A DNA stretch of 64,000 bases from Ischnura elegans (Eukaryota; Arthropoda; Insecta; Odonata; Coenagrionidae), in NCBI RefSeq assembly GCF_921293095.1, contig NC_060251.1, forward strand, positions 89,514,566 through 89,578,565, read 5' to 3'. Within the stretch, counting starts at the first letter, position 1, and every line of letters starts with the position of its first letter. The translations under genes were made by a program, and so were the position numbers. Positions 48,991 to 60,021 of the stretch are shown here, one piece after another. A model generated the notes under the pieces. It was not told the origin of the DNA. It saw only the letters and a list, made by a program, of their open reading frames with translations, and did no database searches.

Positions 48991-49079
48991 TTCTCTCAGC
49001 AGTCCGAAATTGGACTCGTGACGTGAGTGAACTCGTCTGAAACAATGTCGGGACACCTCCATCCCTAACACACTTGAGC

Positions 49080-49295
49080 CTTGTTTTCTTGTGCTCCAAC
49101 TTTGGCAACCATAAATAACTACAGAGAGAGTTAATGCCTTGTACAGCTTGCTTTTAAGTTGTCTCGACACATTCTGTGACTTAAAAATACCATTCAGAGC
49201 ATACCATGATTTATTTTCAGCATGAATTCATGCTTTTATTTATACTCCATTTTATGCCTCATGCGATAGTATCCCTCGCTACATTTGAGGGTGAG
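49080..49295 (-). mobile_element. LINE reverse transcriptase C-terminal fragment
   Basis: Minus-strand translation gives NGIFKSQNVSRQLKSKLYKA, then LTLSVVIYGCQSWSTRKQ, the LP.VLYGCE.W block of LINE polyproteins. The 5' part is frameshifted with a stop. A related copy lies at 50180-50450. Confidence 0.75.
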
Positions 49296-50179
49296 GCATC
49301 TTAATCGATTACTTTACTTTATGAAAGATTTCCAAAGCACTATAAGAACCAAGTAATTTTTACGCAGTAATGCGCAGTGTGGAGTAATCAGCCTGGTGGA
49401 GTAATTGCTCATAATGGAGAGGGAAAAAGAACGTTTTTTATCCATGGATTTTGTAAAACGTAGAAGAAAAAAAGTTTTTTTTTCGCATTTTTTCCTTACT
49501 TGTCTAAACATTTTCCCTGGAAAGGCATGTCCTCCTAGAATTTAAGTTATTTTATTCCCGAGGAATTTAAATTGGTATATTACAGTTCCCTAGGATTAGA
49601 TATTACTTGACTAGATCAAGCCCAGCGGACCGCGTGACGTCAAAACAAACGCTCTGCACTCTTCCCTTCTTCTGACTATTTCTTTCCAATCACCGCAGGA
49701 TTCCATTCGTAGAAAATCTTCCATTATGAAATTCATCCACCTTTTCTTCGGATTTCCTCATTATCTTCTTTTCTCCGTAACCATGTAATCAGCTAATTTC
49801 GGACGTATTTCGTTATCAATTACAACATAAATTTTTCTTTAAATTTTGCGGTCGGAAATTAAAAAATAAAATCAAACCAGTCAGTAAAATTTATTTTGAT
49901 GAGTTAAGAACCCTTCGACACCAACGATCTTACCCACCTATTAAATACTAAGAGATAGATTAGGCAAGAAAAACCAACATAGTGCGTAGGTCGGGAAATC
50001 TAGCTTACACATATCTTATCTATCCTTCTTTTTAATAAAGCCACTATCGTATTGTTCCCATAACGGTTATATCATTACAGATTGTGTCATTTTTTCCATA
50101 CCTCTGTTAATTCGCCCTGGACTGCACCATGTATTTTTCTAATCACCCGACTTTCAAAAAGCAAAAAATTTGTTTCAGT

Positions 50180-50450
50180 CTAGTCTCCTGGTTCTTAAGC
50201 TTTGGCAACCATGTAGAATAACAGAGATAATTAGGTACTTATACATCCTTATTGTAAGTTGTATCGACTCATTCTGGGAATTATTATACCGTTCAGAGTG
50301 TAAAAGCCTCACTGGCATCTTGAATTCTTGCTTTTATTTCTATTTCTTTTACGCTATTTACTCTATACGCTTCTTCCATGGTATTGCCCCAAGATATTTG
50401 AACTCGCTCACTCTCTTATAAGTGTGATCATTAAATATATCTTTGACGAG
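50180..50450 (-). mobile_element. LINE fragment, second copy
   Basis: DNA aligns to 49080-49295 (CTTTGGCAACCAT, then ACCGTTCAGAG against ACCATTCAGAG, then TTCTTGCTTTTATTT). Minus-strand frame contains VSEFKYLGAIPWKKRIE, the EFKYLG motif seen just after the RT catalytic core. Interrupted by stops. Confidence 0.7.
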
Positions 50451-51490
50451 TTTTCGGGAGAAATTTATCTTGTATGCATTCCTAGTTCGGCAAAAATCAA
50501 CCTAATACGTTGAAATTCCCGTGACGCAGCCTAAGAAGACATTTCTAAAAGTTTTAGTCAGAAATTTCTCAGAGGCCTAATTCTCCTCGGTGGAAGCTGC
50601 TCATCCATTGGGGTTCGTTTACAATGATTTTCTGTCATTGTTGTGGAATTATTGATATTATTTACGAATTATATTACCTGCAGCTCACATTTGGGAACTA
50701 GTTAGCAAAACTATTTGCGAGGGGTTCAGTTCTTAGCCATTGCAGTTCCATTCCGGCAATTTCACTGGCATGCTGAATATTTTGGTGCCCAACGTTGTAT
50801 AATTTGCAAAGTTCAGGAAATATTGATAATGCTTGTGCTTTTTTTGCTGCGTTTTTACATGTGAGTTAAAGTTTTATGAAATATGTTGAGGGTTTATTGA
50901 ACCTCATCAATTTGAGGTTACTTACTGGCGAAGGCAATTTTCTATCATCTATTGATGTTTCAGTGTTTTTGTGGCGAGTAATTTCTACCTCATAAGGAAT
51001 ATTTTGCCTAAACTTCCTTTCTTCAGGACTGGTTAGACCCCGGAATTACCCTTAGCAATAACCTCGGAAAATCAAGAAATCTCAGGCAAGTTCCCTGGTA
51101 AACGGACTTAACGTCAACGGTATTAAGCGGTGGCGCTAATTTGTGACACGTTTAATTAAATTAACGTTTCGGTGTCTATTTCCAACCTTTTTTTCAAACC
51201 TATAATATCGGCTATCAAAAATATAAAAGTGAACTTGGCCATTCCGCATTCTCACGCTAGCTGTGTCGCCGTACTCTCCACCGCTGATGCCCATAACCGG
51301 AGTCGGGTGCACGCCCGAAAAATCGATTTAAAATTCGGATTTGCCAGTGTGCGTATGATTCTTCTTTAGATTCACAGTGTAGAGGCTTTATTCATTGGAA
51401 TTGTGGAATTCACTTAATGGACCTAGAAGGTATTAACACCTTTTCCCAAAAATGTAAAATATTTGTTGGAAATTGTGTCTGCCATTTGGC
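50451..51490. other. No gene seen
   Basis: AT-rich. 51060-51370 is slightly GC-richer, with a short frame and no recognised domain. Confidence 0.35.
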
Positions 51491-51494
51491 TGTG

Positions 51495-51650
51495 CTTTTG
51501 ATTAAGAGTAAAAAAAATCTTTGAAAATACACTGAATAGAAAAGCATGAAATTCAAATGAATTGGTATTTTTAGAGCAATCCATTTAAGTGCAGAATTGA
51601 AACAAATCGATGGTCTGCGTTTTTATCGAAAATTTGTCCCCATAAACTTA
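51495..51650. repeat. Diverged direct repeat, copy 1
   Basis: AAAATCTTTGAAAATACACT and AGCAATCCATTTAAGTGC correspond to AAAATCTTAGAAAATACATT and GTCAATCCATTAAAGCGC at 52950-53100. Old and non-coding. Confidence 0.45.
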
Positions 51651-52233
51651 TGCTTTAATGTTGGGCTTTAGACTTCGGCCAACTTCTACTGATTTCAGCC
51701 CAATGCGCGGCGTCCAGCCGAATTTTATTTACAGCGTTTTGCGCGCGCTGGCCTTCCCACCTATGGTCTCAGCCATTTCTTGAATCTTATGAGTTAATTT
51801 CATCTCGAGTCTTAGCTATGAGAGAAACCCTGAGGTGAAAATATTCATCATAATTTCTCTTTTTTTTCCTTAAGCATTTTCATTGGACAACCCTCCCGTT
51901 CTTTGCCATATTTCCAGCATCGAATTTTGAAAAGCTATCAAGTAAATATTTTTTTATTGAACCCTTTCAATGCCAACCGATTTTCTAGGTACTATGCTAA
52001 AAGTGCCGAGGCATTTTTGGTGATTTTTCAGTAGTTTAGAAAAAAAAGGTCTCAAAAACAACAAAAGGTATGTACTCAAAAGCTTACGGAAATCTTTATA
52101 ACATGTGGTTTCACCTTTTTAATGTATTATTTGACGAATTTTTGGTAACATGAGTTCATTTTTATAATTTAAAGAAAATAGTTAACATTAAAATAAAATG
52201 AATATTGAATATTCAATATTGAATGATTAGTGA

Positions 52234-52364
52234 CCCAGACAGCACAGAATCCTCCGTATCTAATTCGTATGCAGATAGTATCCATTGACTACCGCTCCGT
52301 CGCTTTTCGTCAATGGATACTATCTGCATACGAATTAGATACGGAGGATTCTGTGCCGTCTGGG
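52234..52364. repeat. Near-perfect hairpin, 55-bp arms
   Basis: The left arm 52234-52288 and right arm 52310-52364 are exact inverse complements except for one position, with a 21-nt loop. The arms begin CCCAGAC and contain AATCCTCCGTATCTAATTCG. It is followed by a second GC-rich small hairpin zone (52400-52470). Such high arm identity suggests a young MITE or foldback. Confidence 0.85.
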
Positions 52365-52789
52365 GAACTATGAGCATCTAAGAGTGGTATTGCAGGAGGA
52401 GCGATATTGCGCTCCCGACCCTTTTCGCGAGGGATAGGAACAGCGCGATAGCGATCCCCGGCACTCTAAGGATTAATATTGAATCTCATGGCTAGTTTTT
52501 ATTTTTTTGCTATCCAAGATATTTGAAGACATTAATGTTGATTCTTGACCTTTCTCAAAATGCACCAAAATCGTTTCAATTTTATGCTGGTCAGAAACGA
52601 TTTCACTTACCGAGGAATCAAGTATTCAAATTGATTTCCTAACCTAAGCAATTATAATTGTTTTGCTTGCTTAATCTGTCTCTTAATATTTATTTGGTGT
52701 ATCAGTACGTTAAATCTCAAGGGCTTCTTAACTCATTACTAATAATACTGACTATTGTTTGTTTTTTACTTTTGGCCTACCGCAACAAC

Positions 52790-53260
52790 TGCTGCAACTT
52801 ATATATGTTGTAAATTAATTTTATATATGTTATGTAAATGATAAACCACGTTCGTAACGGCAATTGTTACCTTGGTGTCTACATTTATGTAAAAATAATG
52901 GCTGTAACTTGGCAATGCCAATTTGTTATGAGTTTATAGTTACTATTGATAAAAAATCTTAGAAAATACATTTGATAGAACGGAGTAAACTTTATTTAAA
53001 TTAATATTTTAGGTCAATCCATTAAAGCGCGACATAAGATTAAATTTGGGATTTATTCAGAAAAAACCGATGGTTGGCGATTTTGTCGGAATTTGTATAC
53101 CATTGATCCCATGTATGTTTTATGGTGCCGGCACTGGAGTAAAATGGAGACTCGTCTTGTTTTATTTTACTAAATTGCCAACCGAAACAGCTACTGCAAC
53201 TTATGTAATCTGTAAATTTGATATATAAGTACCGTAAAATATAAACCATGTTCCAAAGAG
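52790..53260. repeat. Diverged direct repeat with 397-bp offset
   Basis: CAACTGCTGCAACTTATATA near 52787 recurs as CAGCTACTGCAACTTATGTA near 53188, each followed by a TGTAAATT and ATAAACCA pattern. The span also contains the partner of 51495-51650 (52950-53100). Confidence 0.5.
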
Positions 53261-53289
53261 TAGTTGCACTTTTGAACCTTTATTTTCAT

Positions 53290-55546
53290 ATTTAAGTTGA
53301 ATTGCTCTATAAGGCTAAATATCAATTTCAGGTGAACAGTCTAAATTTCAGCGATATTTTCCACAAATATTTCCTCTCCTCATTATGTGTATTTCATTCT
53401 CTTCTTTACTGACCTTTTTTTAAATGATGTGGTAGATGTATCTTGGAGTAAATAATCAGAAAATTTCAGTTCACTGACTCCTCAGATGATGCGTAGATAC
53501 TCCAATGTCGCCATTCTGTAATGTTTCTTAACACATATTCTGTAATGTTTCTTATTGTTTGACTTAATGTTTCTTTGGTGACCCCTCATCATTTTTATGT
53601 ATCTGTTTTGGCGCGGCATGTAAGGAATAGACTCTTTATTGCCATAAAAAATTTATTTTGGAATCTAATCTCTATCCCTATGTGTTTAAAGCAATTCATC
53701 TCGTTTCATTAATGCTGATTTTTTTATTATTTACAATTATTGTTTAATAAATCCGTAAACATTTTGATTCATTTGATAAGAAAATAAGTCCATTGGTTAT
53801 AAATGGAAAATAAATTCCATCTCTATTATAAATTCTCATGTATGATATTTTCTCGGTAAACGATTGCTCGAGCAGCTTAAAATCTTTGCATAAAATAAGA
53901 GTTTAATGGAAGAATTATGAAGGCGGCAGAAAAATTGGCATTCTAATTTACAAATAGGCATTTTAAAAAATAGTTTTTTTGTGGAAAACTCATCGTCATT
54001 CCGGAATTGCTACTTGAATGAATTTTCCAGCTATTATAATGTTTCAAAAATACAATTACAAATAAAAGAAAATGTAATATGAAACCAGCTTTATTATAAT
54101 TACAGGTAGTTAGTCATTAATACTGGGTTATAAATAATATATTGGATAATTTTACAGAGCACTTTGGTGTGTACTGTTATACATAGGCAGAGAAATTTTG
54201 GCAGCTGTATTCATATACATTTGGAATATATTTGGTGATCTATAGGATATTTGGTTACCTGCCGATTTTTACATGGAATAAGGACCTCATTTTGCAGAAG
54301 GAAACCACCGAAATATGTTTTCCCTCCTGCAATTATTAGGATTTAGTGAAATATGCTATCGGGAGTATTCATTTTGTGGCACCATTGATAAAATATGAAT
54401 ATGTAAGATTTGATTAAATTTGTGGCGCTGTATTCACAGGTAGACTACTATTTTCTTAATTTTGATGAAGCAATTCAGAACTTAAGATGGAACGTAGAGG
54501 CTATTATTATAATAAATTTAGAAATTAACCTCCGTTTATCAGTCTTATAATGTAAATTTTAATAAGTTTTCATAAAAACCGATATAAGGCTGTAATTATT
54601 TTTCTCCTTCGGAGGCGAGTTCATTGGGAAGATTAATCGTATTTTAATTCATAGCTGATTTTGTTACTTATCATTTCGCTTTATCTGGCTATCCATGGGA
54701 GTATTTGCATTGAATCAAACACTGATAACCTTAAATGCAGATTTATCGTCTTACAAAATGATTTATCTATTCCATTCATCCGATCTAATAGCTGCTAGTG
54801 ATGATTTTTTTTGGAACGAATGAAGCTATATTTTTTACATTTGGCTTTTAATTTTAATTTAAAAAGGCAATACATAGTTCCCTGCCATTTATGTGTACTC
54901 TTTTATGTCGGAACCTTATCAAGTTAAAATAGTTTTCATTGTCAATTTACAAGAATTGTCAATGAAGTACCTACTGCAAACGGGAGGTGATATGATTTCG
55001 GCTATGAGATGATTATACTATCATCAAAATACCAGACTTCGAATCTAAATTAATTTGCTGACGATTTTTTAATTCTTAATACTCTTATTTTCCATGCCGA
55101 TAGCACTTAACTTTATTTTGAGATCCTAGTGATACTGATATCGTCATCATATAAATCCAGGATTATTTTTGTTTCAATATTATAGGAGGACTATTTTACA
55201 GTGTGATAACCCGAGTATTCCCTTTAGTTTAAATCTCTGCCACTCCGAAATTCCAACGATAATTAGTTTTCTACATCCACTACGGCCCAATAACCTTTCA
55301 TGCACGGGAATAAATCCCCTGAAAACGAGGTAATATCTCACACAAGCATTCAGTCATTTGTCACCCATCATATTCCTACTTGGATACATAAGTTATGTGT
55401 TCATTTATCACGAGGAATCATATGGCGCCCTGTCTATTTATATATCTTTCGTGAAAAAATAGCATTACTTAAAGAAAAAATTTCTCGACGAGCCCTTACT
55501 TCAGAAGCTCCGTTCATTTAAAAATTAGGCGACTATGGTTTTGGGT
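53290..55546. other. AT-rich stretch downstream of the second cuticular gene
   Basis: No gene. On the minus strand an AATAAA lies at 55112-55117, about 430 nt past the stop codon of the 700-aa protein, and could end its transcript. Confidence 0.35.
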
Positions 55547-57649
55547 CTATGCTGGCGTGTCGCGAACGGATGGGTTCCACCTCCTGGCAGTGGGGACCCT
55601 TGGCGGCGATGGCCTCCTAGAGGGGAAAGTCTCCCTGTTCTCCAGTGCAGCAGCCGGGGCCGGAGCCACTGGTCCCGCGGGGCCTAGGTCTATGGACTGG
55701 ACTAGCGCAATACCCGGGACAGATTCTCTGCCGCCGGAGGCGGAGGGAGCGTGGTCCGGTATCGAGTTCTCTTCCCGTCGATAGTTCCTGTGGTGTTGAC
55801 CGTCCTTCCTGATAGGCCTGTGAGACCTCCTCCCCTTGACCCTTCGCTTGCGCCCATAAGGCCCCTCTCCTACTGACCTCCCGCCAATGATTCTTCCTCG
55901 AAACGGTCCCGGTCTGGCGCCGCCTCTCTCCCCGTTGCTGGATTCGTCATAGTCCCTAACTGGGAACTCTCCCTGCCCTCTCTGCCCGCTCGTGTCCTGG
56001 TCGTTGCTCGCCTTGTCAAAGTCCTCAACTTCGAATGAATTGACGTCTGGTGCTTCTTCGCCTCTCCTGAAGGGCCTATCGTTGACGGTTGCTGGGGGTG
56101 GTGGGAGGGACTGGTCGCCTGAATCCACGTCTTCGAAGTCCTTGCTGTTGTAATTGTTCTGGTTGTTGTCCGGGAGCGTCTGGCCGGTTTCTCCACCCCT
56201 CTGCGGAGTGTTTGCCAGTTCTTCTTCGGGTGGGAAAGGACTGTTGTCGATCGGCGTGTTGGGGTTCGACGCTCCTTGCGGAAAACTACCACCACCGCTT
56301 GAGGAGAGGTCTGGTATGTTGTCCAAGGTCTCGTCTTTGAAGTCCGTCTCTTGAGGTCTTGGGACTGCCTGGGGATTTGCAGGGAAAGTCGAAGCAGATG
56401 GTCGTAGAGTCGGTGGGCCACCTCCGGGCCTGGGACGAGCGGTTGGAGCAGCTGGGATGATAGTTGGTCTCGGGAAGGGATAGACAAAGGGTCCCGGGGG
56501 TCCTAGTGTGTTAGAGGTCACTCTAAAACCTATGTTTGGACCTGCTATGTATTGAACGGTCCGTGTTCTCCCAGCAGAGTCCAAGTACGTGTACGCGCCC
56601 CTAACATTACCGTTAGCATCAGATGACTCTCTCCTCCTGTGTTCAGGGCCACCATAATCGAACCTGTAAGATCCATCAACACCCCTGTGAACGGATGTTC
56701 TCGCTCTTGCAGGGCCTCTGCCTCCGGGACCGTATGATGCTTGGAACAGAGATAGACCTGGGATTTCTGGGTCGGGGTAAGAACCGCGAACATAGAACCC
56801 AGTCCTACCACCGGCTAAGTAGTCAACCACTCTCCGGACCCCGGCATCGTCCACATAGGTGTATCGACCGGATACCTCTCCCTTAGGATCAGCCTGCTCT
56901 CGTCTCGAATAAACGGGGGTGTCGAAGCGAAAGTTGTAACTCCTGTCTGCGTTAGGGTCGTCGTAATCGGGTTCTTCCTTCTGAGGGGGACCTCCACCTG
57001 GCTGAGGAGGACCTTGCTGACCCGGCCTCCGTCTGACCCCAGGACCATCCTGTCTCCGAGAGATGGAGTGTCTGGAAGATTCACTAAGTTGCTGGCCATC
57101 TGGTTCAGGCTTTGAATGGCGCGGGCCAACGTTGACGGGCGGTCCTGGGTTTTGCTTCACCCTCGGGTAAACTTGTCTCGCGGGAGACGGAACTCCATGG
57201 TAAGACTGACTTCCAACCTGATCATCGTGTTTTGGCGAAGAGGGACGGGAGTTATGGTCCTGTCTTCGGTTTATGTTGTGCCCGGCAGCTGGATAACTGT
57301 CTTGTCGGTTCTGCACCCTCGGTCCCGGGGCAGCCACCAGCCTACTAGACTCGCTCTCGCTATGCTTGTGGAAGTTGATCGGATGATTGGAGGGCTGTTC
57401 CTTCTGGTCCAAGACCGGCTCTTCTAGCTGCTTTGAGGGATCAGATGGGTGCGGTGAAATTGGTTGAGGTGATGGGTTTTGAACTCGAGCATAAAGGCTT
57501 TCACTGGCCACTAGGTTCTCGTGGTACTTTTGAATGTTTCTAGGACGATAAGTTGTTATTATATATGTGGAAGCAGTTGTGGCCGGGGATATTTCTGCTA
57601 ACGACGTTGCTCCCAGCACGAAGAGAAGGAGAAGGATCGCCTCCATCAT
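55547..57649 (-). CDS. Two-RR secreted cuticular protein, 700 aa
   Basis: Predicts a secreted chitin-binding structural protein. Residues 1-19 are a signal peptide (MMEAILLLLFVLGATSLAE, cleavage near Ala18). Residues 20-235 are Pro/Gln/Ser/Arg-rich low complexity. RR unit 1 is at about 237-288 (SYNFRFDTP, GRYTYVDDAGVRRVVDYLAG, GFYVRG). RR unit 2 is at about 327-380 (SYRFDYGGPEHRRRESSDAN, GAYTYLDSAGRTRTVQYIAG, GFRV). Residues 381-700 are Pro-rich, then Asp/Asn/Gln-rich, with a basic cluster (RKRRVKGRR) near the C terminus. No cysteines. Both units have DxAG where the RR-2 consensus has DG. The reading frame is one open exon: acceptor TATTTTCCAG, exon start 57653, four bases ATCC, then ATG ATG. 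It ends at TAG 55547-55549. It could be a relative of the long RR proteins of the l(3)mbn type, but I cannot confirm this. Confidence 0.92.
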   Translation of the reverse strand: MMEAILLLLFVLGATSLAEISPATTASTYIITTYRPRNIQKYHENLVASESLYARVQNPSPQPISPHPSDPSKQLEEPVLDQKEQPSNHPINFHKHSESESSRLVAAPGPRVQNRQDSYPAAGHNINRRQDHNSRPSSPKHDDQVGSQSYHGVPSPARQVYPRVKQNPGPPVNVGPRHSKPEPDGQQLSESSRHSISRRQDGPGVRRRPGQQGPPQPGGGPPQKEEPDYDDPNADRSYNFRFDTPVYSRREQADPKGEVSGRYTYVDDAGVRRVVDYLAGGRTGFYVRGSYPDPEIPGLSLFQASYGPGGRGPARARTSVHRGVDGSYRFDYGGPEHRRRESSDANGNVRGAYTYLDSAGRTRTVQYIAGPNIGFRVTSNTLGPPGPFVYPFPRPTIIPAAPTARPRPGGGPPTLRPSASTFPANPQAVPRPQETDFKDETLDNIPDLSSSGGGSFPQGASNPNTPIDNSPFPPEEELANTPQRGGETGQTLPDNNQNNYNSKDFEDVDSGDQSLPPPPATVNDRPFRRGEEAPDVNSFEVEDFDKASNDQDTSGQRGQGEFPVRDYDESSNGERGGARPGPFRGRIIGGRSVGEGPYGRKRRVKGRRSHRPIRKDGQHHRNYRREENSIPDHAPSASGGRESVPGIALVQSIDLGPAGPVAPAPAAALENRETFPSRRPSPPRVPTARRWNPSVRDTPA

Positions 57650-58852
57650 GGATCTGGAAAATAAAGAAATGTAGCACTTTAGGCATTGGTAATAGAAATT
57701 TGATGATCAGAAAAATTAAATTATTTTGGCGTCAGAATTTTATTATTTTGGAGCGATGATTTGTTTGATGCATTCATTCGTCACCTATCAATTTTTAGGA
57801 TGTGACTTACTGGAACTTCTTGACACACTTCTTGGCTTCGACACACTGTCGAAGACCAAATAAATAATTCAAACGAAGCCATAAATTACTGATTGCGTCT
57901 TTCTTGTATAAACCATAATGAAAATAGCAATATATATTTGGTACAGACACATTTACTAATGTATCACATATTTTTCCTTACACCACGTCCAATTTAATGC
58001 CTCACCCGCAATTATTTCCTATCATATTTTATCATGTCAGCTCAGAATTACCTCGCTTTTTCTTTTCAGCAATGATAATTATTAAGAAGGCCGAACATCA
58101 GTGATTATCCGAGCATTATAGAATTTGCTTTGAATTATAATTTTATCGTTTTAGTAAGGAAAAGTGCATTATTATAAAGTAAATTTAATTCATTCTCTCA
58201 ACTATTTTTCTGCGTTTATAGTAATAAATAACTTTTCCATGGGATGGGATTGGATGGGATGGGCTTACGTGCCCAATATTGCTTAAAAATTGAGTGGAGC
58301 ATTTTTGAACATGGTTTTGCTGAAATCCTCATCAGCTGGCATCGTTGGGATTTTTTTAGATAATTATGTTTGCATTAGTCGTATAATTTATCCGATGAGT
58401 GATAATTTAGGATTAAATTACTTATCACACGAATATTGCAATGACAAGTGAAAATGTTGCATTATTTCCTGATGAAATGATACCAGTTTCGTTCGTCACT
58501 TAGCGTTACATTTTAATCGGGTAGCAAGGCGTCTCGGTGTATTCTTTTTATAGTGAATACCGTATTCGTGCCAAGTACATGCAAGAATGTAGATTATTAT
58601 TGGCCTGAATAATAAATTTCTCGAAGAAATTGGCATTATCATGAGAAAAAAATGCTAATATTTTCTGCTCATGAATTATGACGACACTTGCGTTCAATAT
58701 TATTGTCGAGTTACTGTAAAAAAACAACCGGTATTGTTTAATTAGATCATGCATGAAATTTTTCGAAGCATTATTCAAATATATGTATTGCTCTTCCAGT
58801 ATTTATGACTTAAGTTACTACACAAATAACCGATTAAAATTCCCATACTTAC
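57650..58852 (-). other. Predicted 5' intron of the two-RR gene
   Basis: The best upstream donor on this strand is ACAA|GTAAGTATG at 58852; the acceptor is at 57654. The span 57654-58852 would be a 1.2-kb intron in the 5'UTR. A second good donor, TTCCA|GTAAGT near 57812, could mark an additional small exon (about 57813-57847). AT-rich otherwise. Confidence 0.4.
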
Positions 58853-58934
58853 TTGTCTTGCCGTTAACCGCGCATCCAAGAAATAATTTAACATCACAGT
58901 CTATACACTTATAGCCAGTAGGATGATGTACAGT
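58853..58934 (-). other. Candidate non-coding exon 1 of the two-RR gene
   Basis: From the inferred start near 58934 to the strong donor at 58852. The only ATGs here run quickly into stops (for example ATG CGC GGT TAA), so it would be 5'UTR, with translation starting at the MM of exon 2. Confidence 0.35.
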
Positions 58935-58958
58935 GTCTTTTTCACCGTTTATGATCGT

Positions 58959-58965
58959 CCTTATA
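58959..58965 (-). promoter_or_regulatory. Candidate TATA box of the two-RR gene
   Basis: TATAAGG on the minus strand, about 31 nt before the inferred start and 110 nt before the strong donor. An alternative start zone exists at 59287 (initiator CTCAGTAC inside a GC-rich patch, 59200-59400), so the choice is open. Confidence 0.35.
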
Positions 58966-59199
58966 CTTTCTCAAGCTAGTTCTTCTTGCTTAACATTTTC
59001 AATAAAAAACGGGGCTTTTTCCTGGGTGTGTGGACTTGAAAATTTTTCCTATTATATAAGCTTGTATCAACTCCTTAGTAATGCAGAATATGTTGCAGTC
59101 ATATAAGGGCTGAGTATTTTCAACGACTTATAAGCATGTATAAACGAATTTAATTATTCCCACCTTAATAAACACAAATTCAGATTCAGATCTTGCCGA

Positions 59200-59460
59200 G
59201 CACCTTACCGCTGCACACGCACTTATAATATGGAGCCATCGTGGACTTCGAGTATAAACTTCGCCTCTCCGTGGCCTGTGGGGTACTGAGGCCTCATGCG
59301 TGAGGAACCTCGGCCCGTTTAATCGCGTTACGCCCGGCTGGCTGCTGTGAGCGGTGGTGTGAGACTCTTGGAAGGGCGGAACACTCGCTTCTTTCGGATG
59401 GAACCAAGAATTAGCGGGATTAAACTTGAGTCGGATTCCTGAACAAGAAGAACTGAAAAC
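59200..59460 (-). promoter_or_regulatory. GC-rich patch upstream of the two-RR gene
   Basis: CpG-rich against an AT-rich background. It contains minus-strand CTCAGTAC (start at 59287), with ATTAAAC about 36 nt upstream and a donor-like GCG|GTAAGG at 59208. This fits an alternative promoter and first exon for the gene at 55547-57649. Confidence 0.3.
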
Positions 59461-59714
59461 GACGAGCAGGTGATATTCAACGTTGTGTAATGAGTTCCGT
59501 TAAGTTGTCTCTCACAACTTTGCAGTTCTCCGAGTTGAGATTATTGGAGACTTTTGCAATTCGTACTAAAGCAAATAAATGTGTGAAATGGAGTGAATGA
59601 TTAAACCCGTTTTTCGAGAAAAGGCATTACTTAGAGAATTTTTTCAAAGCTGTGGTGAGGTAAATTGTCAATGTATTACGAAATTATCCAAGAAAAAAGC
59701 TTTATATCGACTAC

Positions 59715-60021
59715 CGTCGAAGAATGATGAAGATAAAATGGATCGACCGAGTAAGTAATTAGGAAGTGCTAGGAAGGGTGGGAGAAAAGAGAAGTCTTCT
59801 AAATAGCTTAAGGAGAATGGGAAAACATAGTTGGCCACATTAAGAGACATGATAGCCTGATAAAAACAAAAGTAGGAGGACAAGTGGAATGGGAGAAGGG
59901 TAAGAGACGGCCTCGAATGAATCACATGGAACAGGTTATTGAAGATTCTGAACGAGAAGAAATACGTCACTGTGAAATGGCTAGCGGAAGGAGAGCAGAA
60001 TGGGGAGCTACGTTAAACTAA
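59715..60021 (+). mobile_element. LINE reverse transcriptase C-terminal pseudogene
   Basis: Plus-strand frames give RRRMMKIKWIDRVSN, EVLGRVGEKRSLLNSLRRMG, then after a frame change RHDSLIKTKVGGQVEWEKGK, RRPRMNHMEQVIEDSERE and AEWGATLN before TAA at 60019-60021. This is the standard tail of an arthropod LINE, with three in-frame stops and one frameshift. The 21596-21689 scrap is the same segment. Confidence 0.8.

Noticed and set aside
48622..49170. Overlapping frames of 99-126 codons
   Set aside because: They lie in a GC-richer patch; only the part beyond 49080 is explained, and that is a LINE remnant.
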